A stretch of 64,000 nt of DNA from Clostridiales bacterium (GCA_015055615.1 SVHT01000002.1:186001-250000); one strand, 5' to 3'. Numbered from the stretch's first letter, positions 25,251 through 34,237 are shown. A program made the numbers and translations. Notes: generated by a model from the letters alone, not told the origin.

Positions 25251-25472
25251 TTAATAGCCGTTATTGCAGCCACAGTTACACGTGCAGCCGCACGACGGGG
25301 TAAGGAGTGACGCTAAGGTTCCGTTCTTATAAAGACAGAAAAGGAGTGCGATGATTACGGGTAAACCGCAACCGCTGAGCACGTTCGAGCAGAAGATACC
25401 GTTCTTCGAACCGAGAACTAAAAGCGCGATAAGAATCCAAAGGGTAACGTTACCCTGATTGCAACAAGTCAT
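25251..25472 (-). CDS. Small Cys-rich membrane protein, hypothetical
   Basis: 73 residues: a short start MTCCNQGN, a hydrophobic segment (VTLWILIALLVLG), a second one (LPVIIALLFCLY), and a cysteine-rich tail CGCTCNCGCNNGY. The perfect AGGAGG 7 bases before the ATG supports expression. I do not recognise a family. The size, cysteine pattern and Asn/Gly tail recall small spore-coat or surface peptides of Clostridia, but this is inference. Its tail is similar to CGCNYGYN in the Cys/Asn-rich protein at 62921-63274. Confidence 0.6.
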   Translation of the reverse strand: MTCCNQGNVTLWILIALLVLGSKNGIFCSNVLSGCGLPVIIALLFCLYKNGTLASLLTPSCGCTCNCGCNNGY

Positions 25473-25644
25473 AATAAACCTCCTGTGTTAGCCGCAGGGG
25501 TATGTACTACCGTCAAGGGACGGAAAAACCTACGGCGACGTATTTCTAATACATAATATTCGTCGTGGGCGAGCGATTGTGTTTTAAAAAAGGCGATTTT
25601 CCAAGATTTTTTAAGGAGATTCTTTGATTTTTCCCTTTATTTCC

Positions 25645-25673
25645 TTGCCTAAATCAAAAAAATGCGTTATAAT
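25645..25673 (+). promoter_or_regulatory. Promoter of the ECF S component/coaX operon
   Basis: TTGCCT, 17-base spacer, TATAAT. Transcription should start at about 25680, exactly where the riboswitch-like leader begins. The rest of the 313-base gap before it (25473-25644) shows nothing I recognise beyond the ribosome site of the small gene. Confidence 0.8.
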
Positions 25674-25679
25674 AAGATT

Positions 25680-25755
25680 ATACTCGTGGAGAATACGCTT
25701 TTAGGGCGGTTCTACCGAAAAAAACGGGTAAATCTTTATTTTTTGCTACGGGTAT
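25680..25755 (+). promoter_or_regulatory. Purine-riboswitch-like leader (variant)
   Basis: The leader has the layout of the purine riboswitch aptamer. P1 pairs ATACTCGT (25680-25687) with ACGGGTAT (25748-25755). The J2/3 signature TTCTACC is at 25710-25716, the L3 signature GTAAAT at 25728-25733, and the J3/1 signature CTACG at 25746-25750, with C at the position that decides guanine versus adenine. It departs from the consensus in J1/2 (GGAGAA instead of ATAAT), in a short P2 (CGC/GCG), and in a long A/T-rich P3. It may be a divergent guanine or 2'-deoxyguanosine type, or a chance resemblance. Confidence 0.45.
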
Positions 25756-25785
25756 CGCAGAGGCGAACTCGATAGGAGGTTTTTT

Positions 25786-26394
25786 ATGGAAAAGCGGAAA
25801 TATTTTTCCGCGAAACGCATTACGGGCTTGGCGGTGTTGTTGGCGCTCGTAATCGTTTTGCAATGGTTCGGCGGCTATTTTAAAATAGGCGCGACGTCGC
25901 TCAGTTTCGTTCTGGTTCCCATTGTTTTGGCGAGTGTTTTGTACGGCGTGATTGCGGGCGGAATTATGGGTTTGGCGTTTGGCGTCGTGGTAATCATCCA
26001 AGGCGCAACGGGTATTGATTCGTTTACGTCGGTTTTGTTGGTGGACCATCCCGTATGGACGGTACTTCTCTGTCTTGTCAAGGGCGCGGCGGCAGGTATC
26101 GTTTCGGGGTTGCTCTATAAATGGATAGCGCAAAAGAATAAGTTGGTAGGCGTGTTCGTTGCGGCTGCGTCGGCACCTATCGTGAATACGGGTTTGTTTA
26201 TCCTCGGCGCGCTGTGCTTTTTAAGGGATTCCCTTGCGCCGATGGCAGCAAGCCACGAAGGTGGTAAAACGGTAATCTATTTCTTGGTAATCGTATGCGC
26301 AGGCATCAATTTCTTGGTGGAATTTGCCATTAACCTTGTGCTTTCCCCGTCTATCCATACCGTTTGCCGTGTGGCTGGAAAACGAATGAGATAA
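25786..26394 (+). CDS. ECF transporter S component, possibly for pantothenate
   Basis: 202-residue membrane protein with about six hydrophobic segments, of the substrate-binding (S) subunits of energy-coupling factor vitamin importers. Typical are the start AKRITGLAVLLALVIVLQW, the loop GATSLSFVLVPIVLASVLYG and the PIVNTGLFILGALCF segment. The energising A, A' and T subunits are not in the window, as usual for shared (group II) ECF modules. The next gene is pantothenate kinase, 14 bases after its stop, so pantothenate is the natural guess. The purine-like leader upstream would speak for a purine-type or pterin ligand instead. AGGAGG precedes the ATG. Confidence 0.8.
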   Translation: MEKRKYFSAKRITGLAVLLALVIVLQWFGGYFKIGATSLSFVLVPIVLASVLYGVIAGGIMGLAFGVVVIIQGATGIDSFTSVLLVDHPVWTVLLCLVKGAAAGIVSGLLYKWIAQKNKLVGVFVAAASAPIVNTGLFILGALCFLRDSLAPMAASHEGGKTVIYFLVIVCAGINFLVEFAINLVLSPSIHTVCRVAGKRMR

Positions 26395-26408
26395 AAAAGG
26401 AATAAAAA

Positions 26409-27191
26409 ATGATTATTTGTATAGACATCGGTAATACGAATATAAAATACGCCATTTACGACGGCGACGAATTAAAGGTTTCTTCCCGAGTGGCGACCGA
26501 TTTTAAAAAGACTTCGGACGAATACGGCGCGCAGCTTACGGGTATGCTCTCGGCGCGTGGCGTCAACGTGGAGGATATCGACGGCGGTATCGTTTCGTCG
26601 GTCGTTCCCTCTCTCGATTATACCATTGACAAAATGTGTCAGCTGTATTTGGGTATCGAACCGTTGCATATCGCGCCTGGCTTAAAATCGGGCTTGAATA
26701 TCCGTTGCGACGATGCGCGCGAAGTAGGTGCGGACCGTATCGTGAACTGCGTTTCGGCGATTGTCGGATACGGCGAAGATACGCCCATGATCGTGGTGGA
26801 TTTCGGCACGGCGACGACGTTTAACATCATCAGCGAAAACAACGAATTTATCGGTGGCGTAATCGCTCCTGGTATTAAGGGCTCGCTCGATTCGCTTGTC
26901 AACGGCACGGCAAAATTGCCCCGCGTGGAAATCGAAGCCCCCAAGAGCATTATTGCCAAAAACACGGTGACGAATATGCAAGCGGGCATCGTGTTCGGCT
27001 TTGCGGGGCTTGTGGAATATATTGTAAAACGCATTAAAAAAGAACTGAAAGCCCCCAAAGTAAAGACGATTGCAACGGGCGGTTTTTCGACGATTATCGC
27101 CAAGGAAATCGAGGGGATTGACGTAGTAGATAAGCTCCTCACGTTAAAGGGTTTAAAATACCTTTACGACCTCAATACAACCAAGGCGTAA
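26409..27191 (+). CDS. coaX: Type III pantothenate kinase
   Basis: First step of CoA synthesis: ATP-dependent phosphorylation of pantothenate in the cytoplasm. 260 residues, the usual CoaX length. Signatures of this ASKHA-fold enzyme are visible: phosphate-1 loop IDIGNTNIKYAIYDGD, VVDFGTATTFNI, GGVIAPGIKGSLDSL and GTAKLPRVE. Type III enzymes need a monovalent cation and are not inhibited by CoA. A hairpin ACGAACGG / CCGTTCGT (27229-27250) follows but lacks a T run, so hom may be cotranscribed. Confidence 0.95.
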   Translation: MIICIDIGNTNIKYAIYDGDELKVSSRVATDFKKTSDEYGAQLTGMLSARGVNVEDIDGGIVSSVVPSLDYTIDKMCQLYLGIEPLHIAPGLKSGLNIRCDDAREVGADRIVNCVSAIVGYGEDTPMIVVDFGTATTFNIISENNEFIGGVIAPGIKGSLDSLVNGTAKLPRVEIEAPKSIIAKNTVTNMQAGIVFGFAGLVEYIVKRIKKELKAPKVKTIATGGFSTIIAKEIEGIDVVDKLLTLKGLKYLYDLNTTKA

Positions 27192-27295
27192 AGGGAAAAG
27201 GGCGGTACACGGTACGCAACGAACGGTCTTTTCCGTTCGTGAAAGCGGACGTAAACATAAAAAGGAAAAATGCCATACGGCAGGAGGTTTAGGAT

Positions 27296-28582
27296 ATGAA
27301 AAAGAGAGTAGGCGTAGCAATTCTCGGTTTAGGCGTAGTCGGCGGCGGTACGTACAGAACGCTTGTTGACCACAGAGAGTTTTATTTAAAAACGCAAAAC
27401 GTCGATATCGTCGTAGAGAGCGTTTTGGATAAAAACACGGCGAGATTAAAAGAACTCGGCGTTCCCGAAGAATGTATCGCGGGTAGCATCGAAGAGGTGG
27501 TGGCAAACCCCGCAATCGATATCGTGGTGGAAACGATTGGTGGCGTCGGCGTAGCGAAGGAATTCGTTATGATGGCGCTTAAAGAGGGTAAAACCGTCGT
27601 TACTGCAAACAAGGAAATGATTAGCAAATGCTCCCACGAATTGGAACGCATTGCAAAGCGCAACGCTTGCGGTTTGTACTATGAGGCGAGCTGTGTTGGC
27701 GGTGTGCCGATTATTCGTACGCTTTTGGACGGCGTGCAAGCGAACCACATCACCGAAATGATGGGTATCGTCAACGGTACGACCAACTATATTCTGACGA
27801 AAATGGCGCAGGACGGCGCTGATTATCAGACGGCGCTCAAAGAGGCGCAAAAGCTTGGTTATGCAGAATTCGACCCCACCAACGACGTAGAGGGTTTCGA
27901 CTCGACGTACAAGCTGTCTATCCTTTCGTCGATGGCGTTCCATACCAAAGTGCCTTATACAAAAGTGCACCGTGAAGGCATCACGTCCGTCAGCGCAATG
28001 GATATCGCTATCGGTAAGGAATTTGGATACGTACTCAAACTTCTTGCCATCGGCAAAAACAGCGACAAGGGCGTTGAGGTACGCGTACATCCCACGTTTA
28101 TTCCCGCTGCGCATCCTTTGGCGAGCGTAAACGACGCGTACAATGCGGTATACCTTCGTGGCGACGCTTTGGACGATATCATGCTGTACGGCAAGGGCGC
28201 AGGCGCGTTCCCGACGGCAAGCGCGGTGGTCAGCGACGTTATCTATGCGGCAACGCATGCGGAAATCAAATATTCGACCTACAAAAACAACGCGACGGCA
28301 GACAGCAACGTGAAATTCGTTTCCGATTTCGAGAGCGCGTATTATATCCGCCTTTCGGTGGAAGACAAAGCGGGTACGCTGTCGAAAATCAGCAATATTT
28401 TCGGCAAGAACGGCGTGTCGATTGTAGAAATTGCGCAAAAGGCAAAAGGGGCGGACGAAACGCGCGTACCGCTTATCATCATTACGCATAAGACGCACGA
28501 ACAGGCGATTAAAAACGCCGTGGCGAAAATCAACGCTTCCGAGGTCGGCTCGGTCGAAGCGGTTATTCGCGTAGAATCGTAA
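27296..28582 (+). CDS. hom: Homoserine dehydrogenase
   Basis: Reduces aspartate semialdehyde to homoserine with NAD(P)H, feeding threonine and methionine synthesis. 428 residues. The Rossmann glycine motif GLGVVGGGTY is near residue 11, the catalytic block contains GIVNGTTNYILTKM and GYAEFDPTNDVEGFDS, and a C-terminal ACT domain (YYIRLSVEDKAGTLSKISNIFG) allows feedback by threonine. CAGGAGG stands 7 bases before the ATG. Threonine synthase and homoserine kinase are not adjacent. Confidence 0.96.
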   Translation: MKKRVGVAILGLGVVGGGTYRTLVDHREFYLKTQNVDIVVESVLDKNTARLKELGVPEECIAGSIEEVVANPAIDIVVETIGGVGVAKEFVMMALKEGKTVVTANKEMISKCSHELERIAKRNACGLYYEASCVGGVPIIRTLLDGVQANHITEMMGIVNGTTNYILTKMAQDGADYQTALKEAQKLGYAEFDPTNDVEGFDSTYKLSILSSMAFHTKVPYTKVHREGITSVSAMDIAIGKEFGYVLKLLAIGKNSDKGVEVRVHPTFIPAAHPLASVNDAYNAVYLRGDALDDIMLYGKGAGAFPTASAVVSDVIYAATHAEIKYSTYKNNATADSNVKFVSDFESAYYIRLSVEDKAGTLSKISNIFGKNGVSIVEIAQKAKGADETRVPLIIITHKTHEQAIKNAVAKINASEVGSVEAVIRVES

Positions 28583-28595
28583 CAACAAAACCATG

Positions 28596-28619
28596 GGGGA
28601 CGGATTGCCGTCCCCTTTT
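28596..28619 (+). terminator. Hairpin after hom
   Basis: 8-bp GC stem GGGGACGG / CCGTCCCC with ATTG loop and TTTTCC tail; a weak T run, so possibly partial termination before the ATP-grasp gene. Confidence 0.55.
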
Positions 28620-28649
28620 CCATGGGCAAGCAAAAGAGGAGTAAACGGG

Positions 28650-29546
28650 ATGCAAGGGCTTATTATCATCAACGGATATCCCAACGGCGAAAAATTTTAT
28701 AGACAGGCGGAGCGTATCGCGGACGAGTTGCGTCTTTTGGGCGTAGAAACGGACGTTTTGCGCAACGGCGAAGTGACGGCGGAAGTCCTTTCGACGGGGG
28801 ACGTGTCCGCGCTCTTGCCCAAAAAGTACGATTTTGCCGTGTATCTCGACAAGGATAAATACCTCGGTAAAATGTTGGAAAAAACGGGCTTGCGCCTCTT
28901 TAACAGCGCGACGGCGGTGGAAACGTGCGACGATAAACTCAGCACCTATCTTGCCTTGCTTGGCTCCGGCTTGCGCCTTGCGCAGAGTATTCCCGCTCCC
29001 CTTTGTTATACGCCAAACGCAAAGGCGGACGAGATTTTTTTGCAAACGGTGGCAGAAAAATTAGGTTTTCCGCTCGTAATGAAGAACAGCTACGGCTCCT
29101 TTGGCGCGGGCGTTCAACTTGTAAACGATATGCCCGAATTGATAAAAACCGAGCAGGAAAATCTCTATCGCCCGCACTTTTATCAACGTTTTCTTGCGGA
29201 GGCGAGCGGTAGGGATATCCGTGTGCTTGTCATTGGCGGAAAAGCGGTGGCGGCTATGGAGCGTGTCGCGATGAACGGGGAATTCCGCTCGAATATCGAG
29301 CTTGGCGGTAAGGGGTATAAAATCGAGCTTGCGCCCGAAATTGCAATGCTTGCCGAACGCGCGGCGCAGGTTCTTGCGTTGGATTATTGCGGGGTGGACG
29401 TATTGGAAACAAAAGAGGGCGGCGTGATTTGCGAAGTCAATTCCAACGCCTTTTTCGAGGGTTTGGAAAAAGCGACGGGGGTAAACGTGGCTCAAAAATA
29501 CGCCGTATACCTTGTGGAAAGTGTAAAAACGGCGAAAAAACCTTGA
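28650..29546 (+). CDS. RimK-like ATP-grasp ligase
   Basis: 298-residue ATP-grasp protein of the RimK type, which joins a carboxylate to an amine using ATP. Visible are LGFPLVMKNSYGSFGAGVQLV (ATP-binding lysine and glycine loop), FLAEASGRDIRVLVIGGKAVAAMERVA and the metal site DYCGVDVLETKEGGVICEVNSN. Relatives add glutamate to ribosomal protein S6 or to cofactors such as tetrahydromethanopterin or F420. The substrate here is unknown. The start at 28650 has AGGAG upstream; an upstream ATG at 28593 would run through the hom hairpin. Confidence 0.85.
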   Translation: MQGLIIINGYPNGEKFYRQAERIADELRLLGVETDVLRNGEVTAEVLSTGDVSALLPKKYDFAVYLDKDKYLGKMLEKTGLRLFNSATAVETCDDKLSTYLALLGSGLRLAQSIPAPLCYTPNAKADEIFLQTVAEKLGFPLVMKNSYGSFGAGVQLVNDMPELIKTEQENLYRPHFYQRFLAEASGRDIRVLVIGGKAVAAMERVAMNGEFRSNIELGGKGYKIELAPEIAMLAERAAQVLALDYCGVDVLETKEGGVICEVNSNAFFEGLEKATGVNVAQKYAVYLVESVKTAKKP

Positions 29547-29571
29547 CATTGGCGTGTCGTTGTGATATAAT
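29543..29571 (+). promoter_or_regulatory. Promoter of the dehydratase gene
   Basis: TTGACA, 17-base spacer, TATAAT: consensus at eleven of twelve or all positions. The -35 box overlaps the stop codon region of the ATP-grasp gene. Confidence 0.88.
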
Positions 29572-29626
29572 TTTTTGTATGTGTATCCACTAATGTGGAT
29601 AGGGGTGCGATGAAAACGGAGGCGTT

Positions 29627-31576
29627 ATGGCGAAAACTTGTTTAAAAAAGTTTAGGGGGAAGATACTGCGCGTTGGATTATGCGTCTGTGACGTAATACT
29701 GACGATATTGGCGGCGATTGGCGCGTGTTGGATACTGCATTGGAAGGATTTTTCGTTTAATTGGTGCAACGTGCCGTTGCTTTGCTGGATAATCGGCAAC
29801 GTGGTTGCGGTGGTTGCGCTTTGTTTAATATTACGATTGTATTCCATTTTATTTTCTTCTGTCGGTTTTCCCGAAGCGTTGCGAATAGGGATACTCACGG
29901 TGATTATCGGCGTGGGAAATGTCACGTTCGTGTGGATCATGTTCTTGGCGGAAGTGCCCAACAGCGTAGGCTATTCGGTGGTAATTTTCTTCACATTGTT
30001 GCTCTTTATTGGGCTGGCGGGGTTGCGCTTTGCAAAGCGGTTATTCGTGGCGTTTAAAACGCAAATTGCCAATTTGTTCAGCAAGCGGAAACGCGTTATG
30101 ATCGTAGGCTGTAACAACGACGCGCTTACCTTGATTAAGGGTATGAACTTGGATAAAAAAAGTCTTTATAAAGCGGTGTGTATCATTGACCCCGACCAGC
30201 AGTTTTTGGGGAAACGTTTGGTGGACACTCGCGTCGTAGGGTCTTTGGAAGATATTAAAGAGGTTTACACCAAATACCGCGTGCAAGAAATTTTCGTGGC
30301 AATTCCTTCGCAGAAAAAGGGCTTGCTTGCCGACGTTTTGGGGTATTGTAAAGAATGCGCTTGCCCCATCCGTCTGTTACCCGAGCTTTCCAAGATGACG
30401 CACGGCGAAATATCTGTTTCTAAGCTCCGTCCCGTCAATATTGAGGACTTGCTCGGCAGAGAACAGGTCAGCGTAAACTTGCACGAGGTTATGGGCTATA
30501 TCGAAGGCAAAGTCGTCCTCGTTACGGGTGGCGGCGGTTCGATTGGTAGCGAGCTTTGTAGGCAAATTGCCACGCATAGTCCCGCCCAACTCATTATCCT
30601 GGATATATACGAAAACAATGCGTACGATATCGAGCAAGAGCTCAAACGCCATTGTCCAAACCTCAATCTTTTGACGCTGATTGCAAGTATTCGCGATAAG
30701 GTAAAGGTGCGCGACGTGTTTGAAAAATACCGTCCGCAAATCGTCTTTAACGCGGCGGCGCATAAACACGTTCCGCTCATGGAAACCAGTCCCAACGAGG
30801 CGGTAAAAAATAACGTGTTCGGTACGCTCAACCTCGCCAAAGCGGCGGAAGAATTCCGCGTGGAAACGTTCGTGCAGATTTCTACGGACAAAGCGGTCAA
30901 CCCCACCAATATCATGGGCGCGACCAAACGCATTTGCGAGATGATTGTGCAAACGATTGGCAAACACAGCGAGCATACCAACTTTGTTGCCGTGCGATTC
31001 GGCAACGTGCTCGGCTCTAACGGCTCGGTAATACCGCTGTTTAAAAGACAGATTGAAGAGGGCGGTCCCGTAACGGTTACGCACAAAGATATTATTCGCT
31101 ATTTCATGACGATTCCCGAGGCGGTGTCTCTCGTGTTGCAGGCGGGCGCATATGCCAAGCGCGGACAAATTTTCGTCCTGGATATGGGCGAGCCCGTTAA
31201 AATTTACGACCTTGCGTACAATTTGATTAAACTTTCGGGGTATGAACCTAACGTGGATATCGAAATCAAATGCACGGGCTTGCGCCCTGGTGAAAAGCTC
31301 TTTGAGGAACGCTTGATGGCGGAAGAGGGGTTGCAAAAGACGGCAAACGGCTCTATTAGTATTGCAAAGCCTATTCCCTTGGACGAAGACACTTTCTGGT
31401 CGACGTTGGCGCAACTCGATGAGGCGGCGCACAGCGAAACGGATAGTATGAAAGAGTTTGTAAAAGAGCTTGTTCCTACGTATACGATTGACAAGCGTTC
31501 GTGTGGGGCGGCGGTTTCGTACTTGCAAGCAGAGCAACAGGAAGAGGTTGCGGTGGCAGAAAACAAGAACGCTTGA
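29627..31576 (+). CDS. Membrane-bound nucleotide-sugar 4,6-dehydratase (PglF/WbpM/CapD type)
   Basis: 649-residue polysaccharide biosynthesis protein. Four transmembrane helices occupy the first 140 residues, a CoA-binding-like Rossmann domain follows (KRVMIVGCNNDALTLI), and the C-terminal short-chain dehydrogenase domain starts at VVLVTGGGGSIGSELCRQIA. The catalytic region reads QISTDKAVNPTNIMGATKR, with methionine where classical SDR enzymes carry tyrosine, as is normal for this subfamily. It dehydrates UDP-GlcNAc, the first step to deoxyamino sugars of surface glycans or glycoproteins. The tail of about 15 residues is Gln/Glu/Ala-rich. No other glycan gene is adjacent. Confidence 0.92.
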   Translation: MAKTCLKKFRGKILRVGLCVCDVILTILAAIGACWILHWKDFSFNWCNVPLLCWIIGNVVAVVALCLILRLYSILFSSVGFPEALRIGILTVIIGVGNVTFVWIMFLAEVPNSVGYSVVIFFTLLLFIGLAGLRFAKRLFVAFKTQIANLFSKRKRVMIVGCNNDALTLIKGMNLDKKSLYKAVCIIDPDQQFLGKRLVDTRVVGSLEDIKEVYTKYRVQEIFVAIPSQKKGLLADVLGYCKECACPIRLLPELSKMTHGEISVSKLRPVNIEDLLGREQVSVNLHEVMGYIEGKVVLVTGGGGSIGSELCRQIATHSPAQLIILDIYENNAYDIEQELKRHCPNLNLLTLIASIRDKVKVRDVFEKYRPQIVFNAAAHKHVPLMETSPNEAVKNNVFGTLNLAKAAEEFRVETFVQISTDKAVNPTNIMGATKRICEMIVQTIGKHSEHTNFVAVRFGNVLGSNGSVIPLFKRQIEEGGPVTVTHKDIIRYFMTIPEAVSLVLQAGAYAKRGQIFVLDMGEPVKIYDLAYNLIKLSGYEPNVDIEIKCTGLRPGEKLFEERLMAEEGLQKTANGSISIAKPIPLDEDTFWSTLAQLDEAAHSETDSMKEFVKELVPTYTIDKRSCGAAVSYLQAEQQEEVAVAENKNA

Positions 31577-31592
31577 TAAAAAAAGGATTATT

Positions 31593-32861
31593 ATGTTTAC
31601 AAAGGAAAATTACGCGCAATTCGTGCAGATATTAAAAGAAGAACTCGTCCCCGCGATGGGTTGTACCGAGCCGATTTCGATTGCCTATGCGGCGGCGAAA
31701 GCGCGCGACGTGTTAGGGGAAACGCCCGTTTCTGCGCTTGTAGAGGTCAGCGGCAATATTGTCAAAAACGCCAAGAGCGTTACCGTGCCCCACACGGGCG
31801 GTATGCGCGGTATCAAATCGGCGTTTATCGCGGGCTTGGTGGCGGGAAATTCCGAGGCAGAGCTCGAAGTTATCGCAAACGTTACAGAGGAACAAATTGC
31901 GCAAATGCGCGAGGCGGTGGAAACGTTTGACGTGCAAGTGGTAACCCCCGAAAACGCGCGTATTTTTGATATCGGTATCACTCTCCGTTCGCAAAATCAC
32001 GAGGCGTACGTCCGTGTTGCCGACAATCATACGAACATCGTTTCGATGAAAAAAGACGGTGAAACGTTGCTCGAAAAAGCGGTAGAGGATAAACAGCAAA
32101 CCGACCGTAGTGGTCTGACGGTGGAAAACATTTTGGCATTTGCCGACGAAGTGGACGTTGCGGACGTGGAAGAAACGCTCGCCCGTCAAATTTCTTACAA
32201 TATGGCGATTGCCGAAGAGGGGTTAAAGAACGAATACGGCGCAAACGTGGGCAAGGTATTGCTCCGCTCCTATCAGCCCGATATCAAGATTACGGCAAAG
32301 GCGTATGCGGCGGCGGGGAGCGACGCGCGTATGAACGGTTGCGAATTGCCCGTCGTCATCAATTCGGGCAGCGGAAACCAAGGTATTACGGCGTCCGTGC
32401 CCGTTATCGTGTATGCTCGCGGTATGCACTCGTCCAAGGAAAAGCTGTATAGGGCACTTTGCGTTTCTAATTTGATTACGATACACTTAAAAGACGGAAT
32501 AGGCGCGCTGTCGGCGTACTGTGGCGTTGTGTCGGCTGGCGCAGGGGCGGCGTGCGGTATTGCATACCTGCTCGGTGGCGGTGCGGAAGAGGTCAATCAT
32601 GCCCTTGTCAACGCCCTTGCAATCGATTCGGGGATTATCTGCGACGGCGCGAAAGCGAGCTGTGCGGCGAAAATTGCGACGGCGGTGGAAAGCGGTCTGT
32701 TAGGGCTGAATATGTATTATAACGGCAACGAATTTTTTGCGGGCGAAGGCATCGTAAAATCGGGCGTGGAAAACACGATTAAGAGCGTTTCCCGTCTGGC
32801 GTACAAAGGTATGCGCGAAACGGATAAGGAAATTATCCGCATCATGCTTGACGGCGAATAA
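31593..32861 (+). CDS. L-cysteine desulfidase / UPF0597 (CyuA, YhaM) family protein
   Basis: 422-residue protein of the UPF0597 family, whose characterised members are iron-sulfur enzymes splitting L-cysteine into pyruvate, ammonia and sulfide. The N-terminal AMGCTEPISIAYAAAKARD carries C24, an expected cluster ligand; further cysteines lie in the C-terminal block (IDSGIICDGAKASCAAKIATA), again typical. AAAGGA precedes the ATG at 31593, which is 16 bases after the dehydratase stop. The frame also extends upstream to 31470 inside the dehydratase gene without family similarity. A serine dehydratase-like activity is an alternative. Confidence 0.87.
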   Translation: MFTKENYAQFVQILKEELVPAMGCTEPISIAYAAAKARDVLGETPVSALVEVSGNIVKNAKSVTVPHTGGMRGIKSAFIAGLVAGNSEAELEVIANVTEEQIAQMREAVETFDVQVVTPENARIFDIGITLRSQNHEAYVRVADNHTNIVSMKKDGETLLEKAVEDKQQTDRSGLTVENILAFADEVDVADVEETLARQISYNMAIAEEGLKNEYGANVGKVLLRSYQPDIKITAKAYAAAGSDARMNGCELPVVINSGSGNQGITASVPVIVYARGMHSSKEKLYRALCVSNLITIHLKDGIGALSAYCGVVSAGAGAACGIAYLLGGGAEEVNHALVNALAIDSGIICDGAKASCAAKIATAVESGLLGLNMYYNGNEFFAGEGIVKSGVENTIKSVSRLAYKGMRETDKEIIRIMLDGE

Positions 32862-32908
32862 TAAAAAGACAAAAAGATAACCGTAAAAAAGGAAAAATAC
32901 ATAAGATA

Positions 32909-32951
32909 CAAGGTCGGAAAAGAAAAAAATTCCGTCCTTGTTTTGTTTTTT
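32909..32951 (+). terminator. Terminator after the cysteine desulfidase gene
   Basis: 11-position stem (32909-32919 / 32930-32940, one T-T mismatch) followed by TTTTGTTTTTT. Confidence 0.8.
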
Positions 32952-33004
32952 ATAAAAAATGCTGAAAAATCAAGGAAAAAAGCGGATTTTTCCCTGCAAA
33001 ATCC

Positions 33005-33034
33005 TTGCCTTTTCCCCCCAAATTGTGATACAAT
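33005..33034 (+). promoter_or_regulatory. Promoter of serC
   Basis: TTGCCT, 18-base spacer, TACAAT; a second TATAAT is at 33039-33044. A small inverted repeat AATCAA / TTGATT (33042-33058) lies just downstream and could be an operator. The 252-base gap before serC holds this and the preceding terminator. Confidence 0.6.
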
Positions 33035-33113
33035 AAGCTATAATCAATATTTTTGATTAAAATATGGTGTTTATTCGATTTTTTCGTTTGCGCCATATAT
33101 AAGGAGAGAGAGT

Positions 33114-34202
33114 ATGGAAAGAGTGTTCAATTTTTCGGCAGGGCCTTCGATGTTGCCCGAGTGTGTGTTGGAAAAAGCGGCTTCGCAGATGATGAATTAT
33201 GAAAACAGCGGTATGTCCGTTATGGAAATGAGTCATCGTTCCCCCGTGTACGAAAAAATTATCACGGAGGCAGAGTCGCTGTTGCGTAAAGTGATGAATA
33301 TTCCCGACAACTACAAAGTGCTGTTTTTGCAAGGCGGCGCGTCTACGCAGTTTGCGGCGGTGCCCCTCAACCTATTGGTGGAAAACAAAACGGCAGATTA
33401 TATTTTGTCGGGGCAATTCTCGTCCAAGGCGTATAAAGAAGCGCAAAAATACGGCGACGTGAAGGCGGCGGCAAGCACGAAGGATATCAATTTCTCGGCG
33501 GTGCCGACCAAAGAGAGCTTGCAACTCAACCCTAACGCCGATTACGTGCATATGTGTTTTAACAACACAATTTACGGTACGAAATTTTACTATATTCCCG
33601 AAACGGGCGAAGTTCCGCTCGTTGCCGATATGTCCTCTTGCATTTTGAGCGAACCCGTGGACGTTTCCAAATTCGGCTTGATTTATGCAGGGGCGCAGAA
33701 AAATATGTCGGCGGCAGGCTTGACGGTGGTAATTGTGCGCGAGGACTTGCTTGGCAAGGCGCGCCCTGAAACGCCGACGATGCTCGATTATAAGACGATG
33801 GCGGACAACGGTTCGATGTATAACACGCCGCCCACCTATTGCATTTATATTGCCAAGCTCGTGTACGAGTGGATTTTGTCCCTTGGCGGTTTGGAAGAAA
33901 TGAAAAAACGCAACGAGAAGAAAGCGGCGCTTTTGTACGATTATTTGGATAGCCAAGATTATTACGTGGCGCCCGTGGAAAAGGCGAGCCGTTCGATGAT
34001 GAACGTAACCTTCGTGACGGGGGACGCGGACTTGGATAAGAAATTTGCAAGCGAAGCGGCGACAAACGGTTTGGTGAATTTGAAAGGACACCGCTCGGTC
34101 GGCGGTATGCGCGCCTCTATCTACAACGCAATGCCGTACGAGGGCGTGGAAAAGCTTGTTTCGTTCATGAAAGAATTCGCAAAAAACAATCCCAAAAAAT
34201 AA
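33114..34202 (+). CDS. serC: Phosphoserine aminotransferase
   Basis: Second step of serine synthesis: transfers an amino group from glutamate to 3-phosphohydroxypyruvate with PLP. 362 residues, normal length. The family start RVFNFSAGPSMLPECVLEKA, the GGASTQFAAVPLNL loop and the PLP lysine in YAGAQKNMSAAGLTVVIVR are all present. AGGAGAG precedes the ATG. The serA gene follows 87 bases later with its own promoter. Confidence 0.96.
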   Translation: MERVFNFSAGPSMLPECVLEKAASQMMNYENSGMSVMEMSHRSPVYEKIITEAESLLRKVMNIPDNYKVLFLQGGASTQFAAVPLNLLVENKTADYILSGQFSSKAYKEAQKYGDVKAAASTKDINFSAVPTKESLQLNPNADYVHMCFNNTIYGTKFYYIPETGEVPLVADMSSCILSEPVDVSKFGLIYAGAQKNMSAAGLTVVIVREDLLGKARPETPTMLDYKTMADNGSMYNTPPTYCIYIAKLVYEWILSLGGLEEMKKRNEKKAALLYDYLDSQDYYVAPVEKASRSMMNVTFVTGDADLDKKFASEAATNGLVNLKGHRSVGGMRASIYNAMPYEGVEKLVSFMKEFAKNNPKK

Positions 34203-34237
34203 TTTGCAAAAAATCAAAAAAAGATGGCGGTGCCCCC

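Noticed and set aside
30377-31537. 386-codon open frame on the minus strand
   Set aside because: Antisense to the nucleotide-sugar dehydratase gene, with shadow-type composition.
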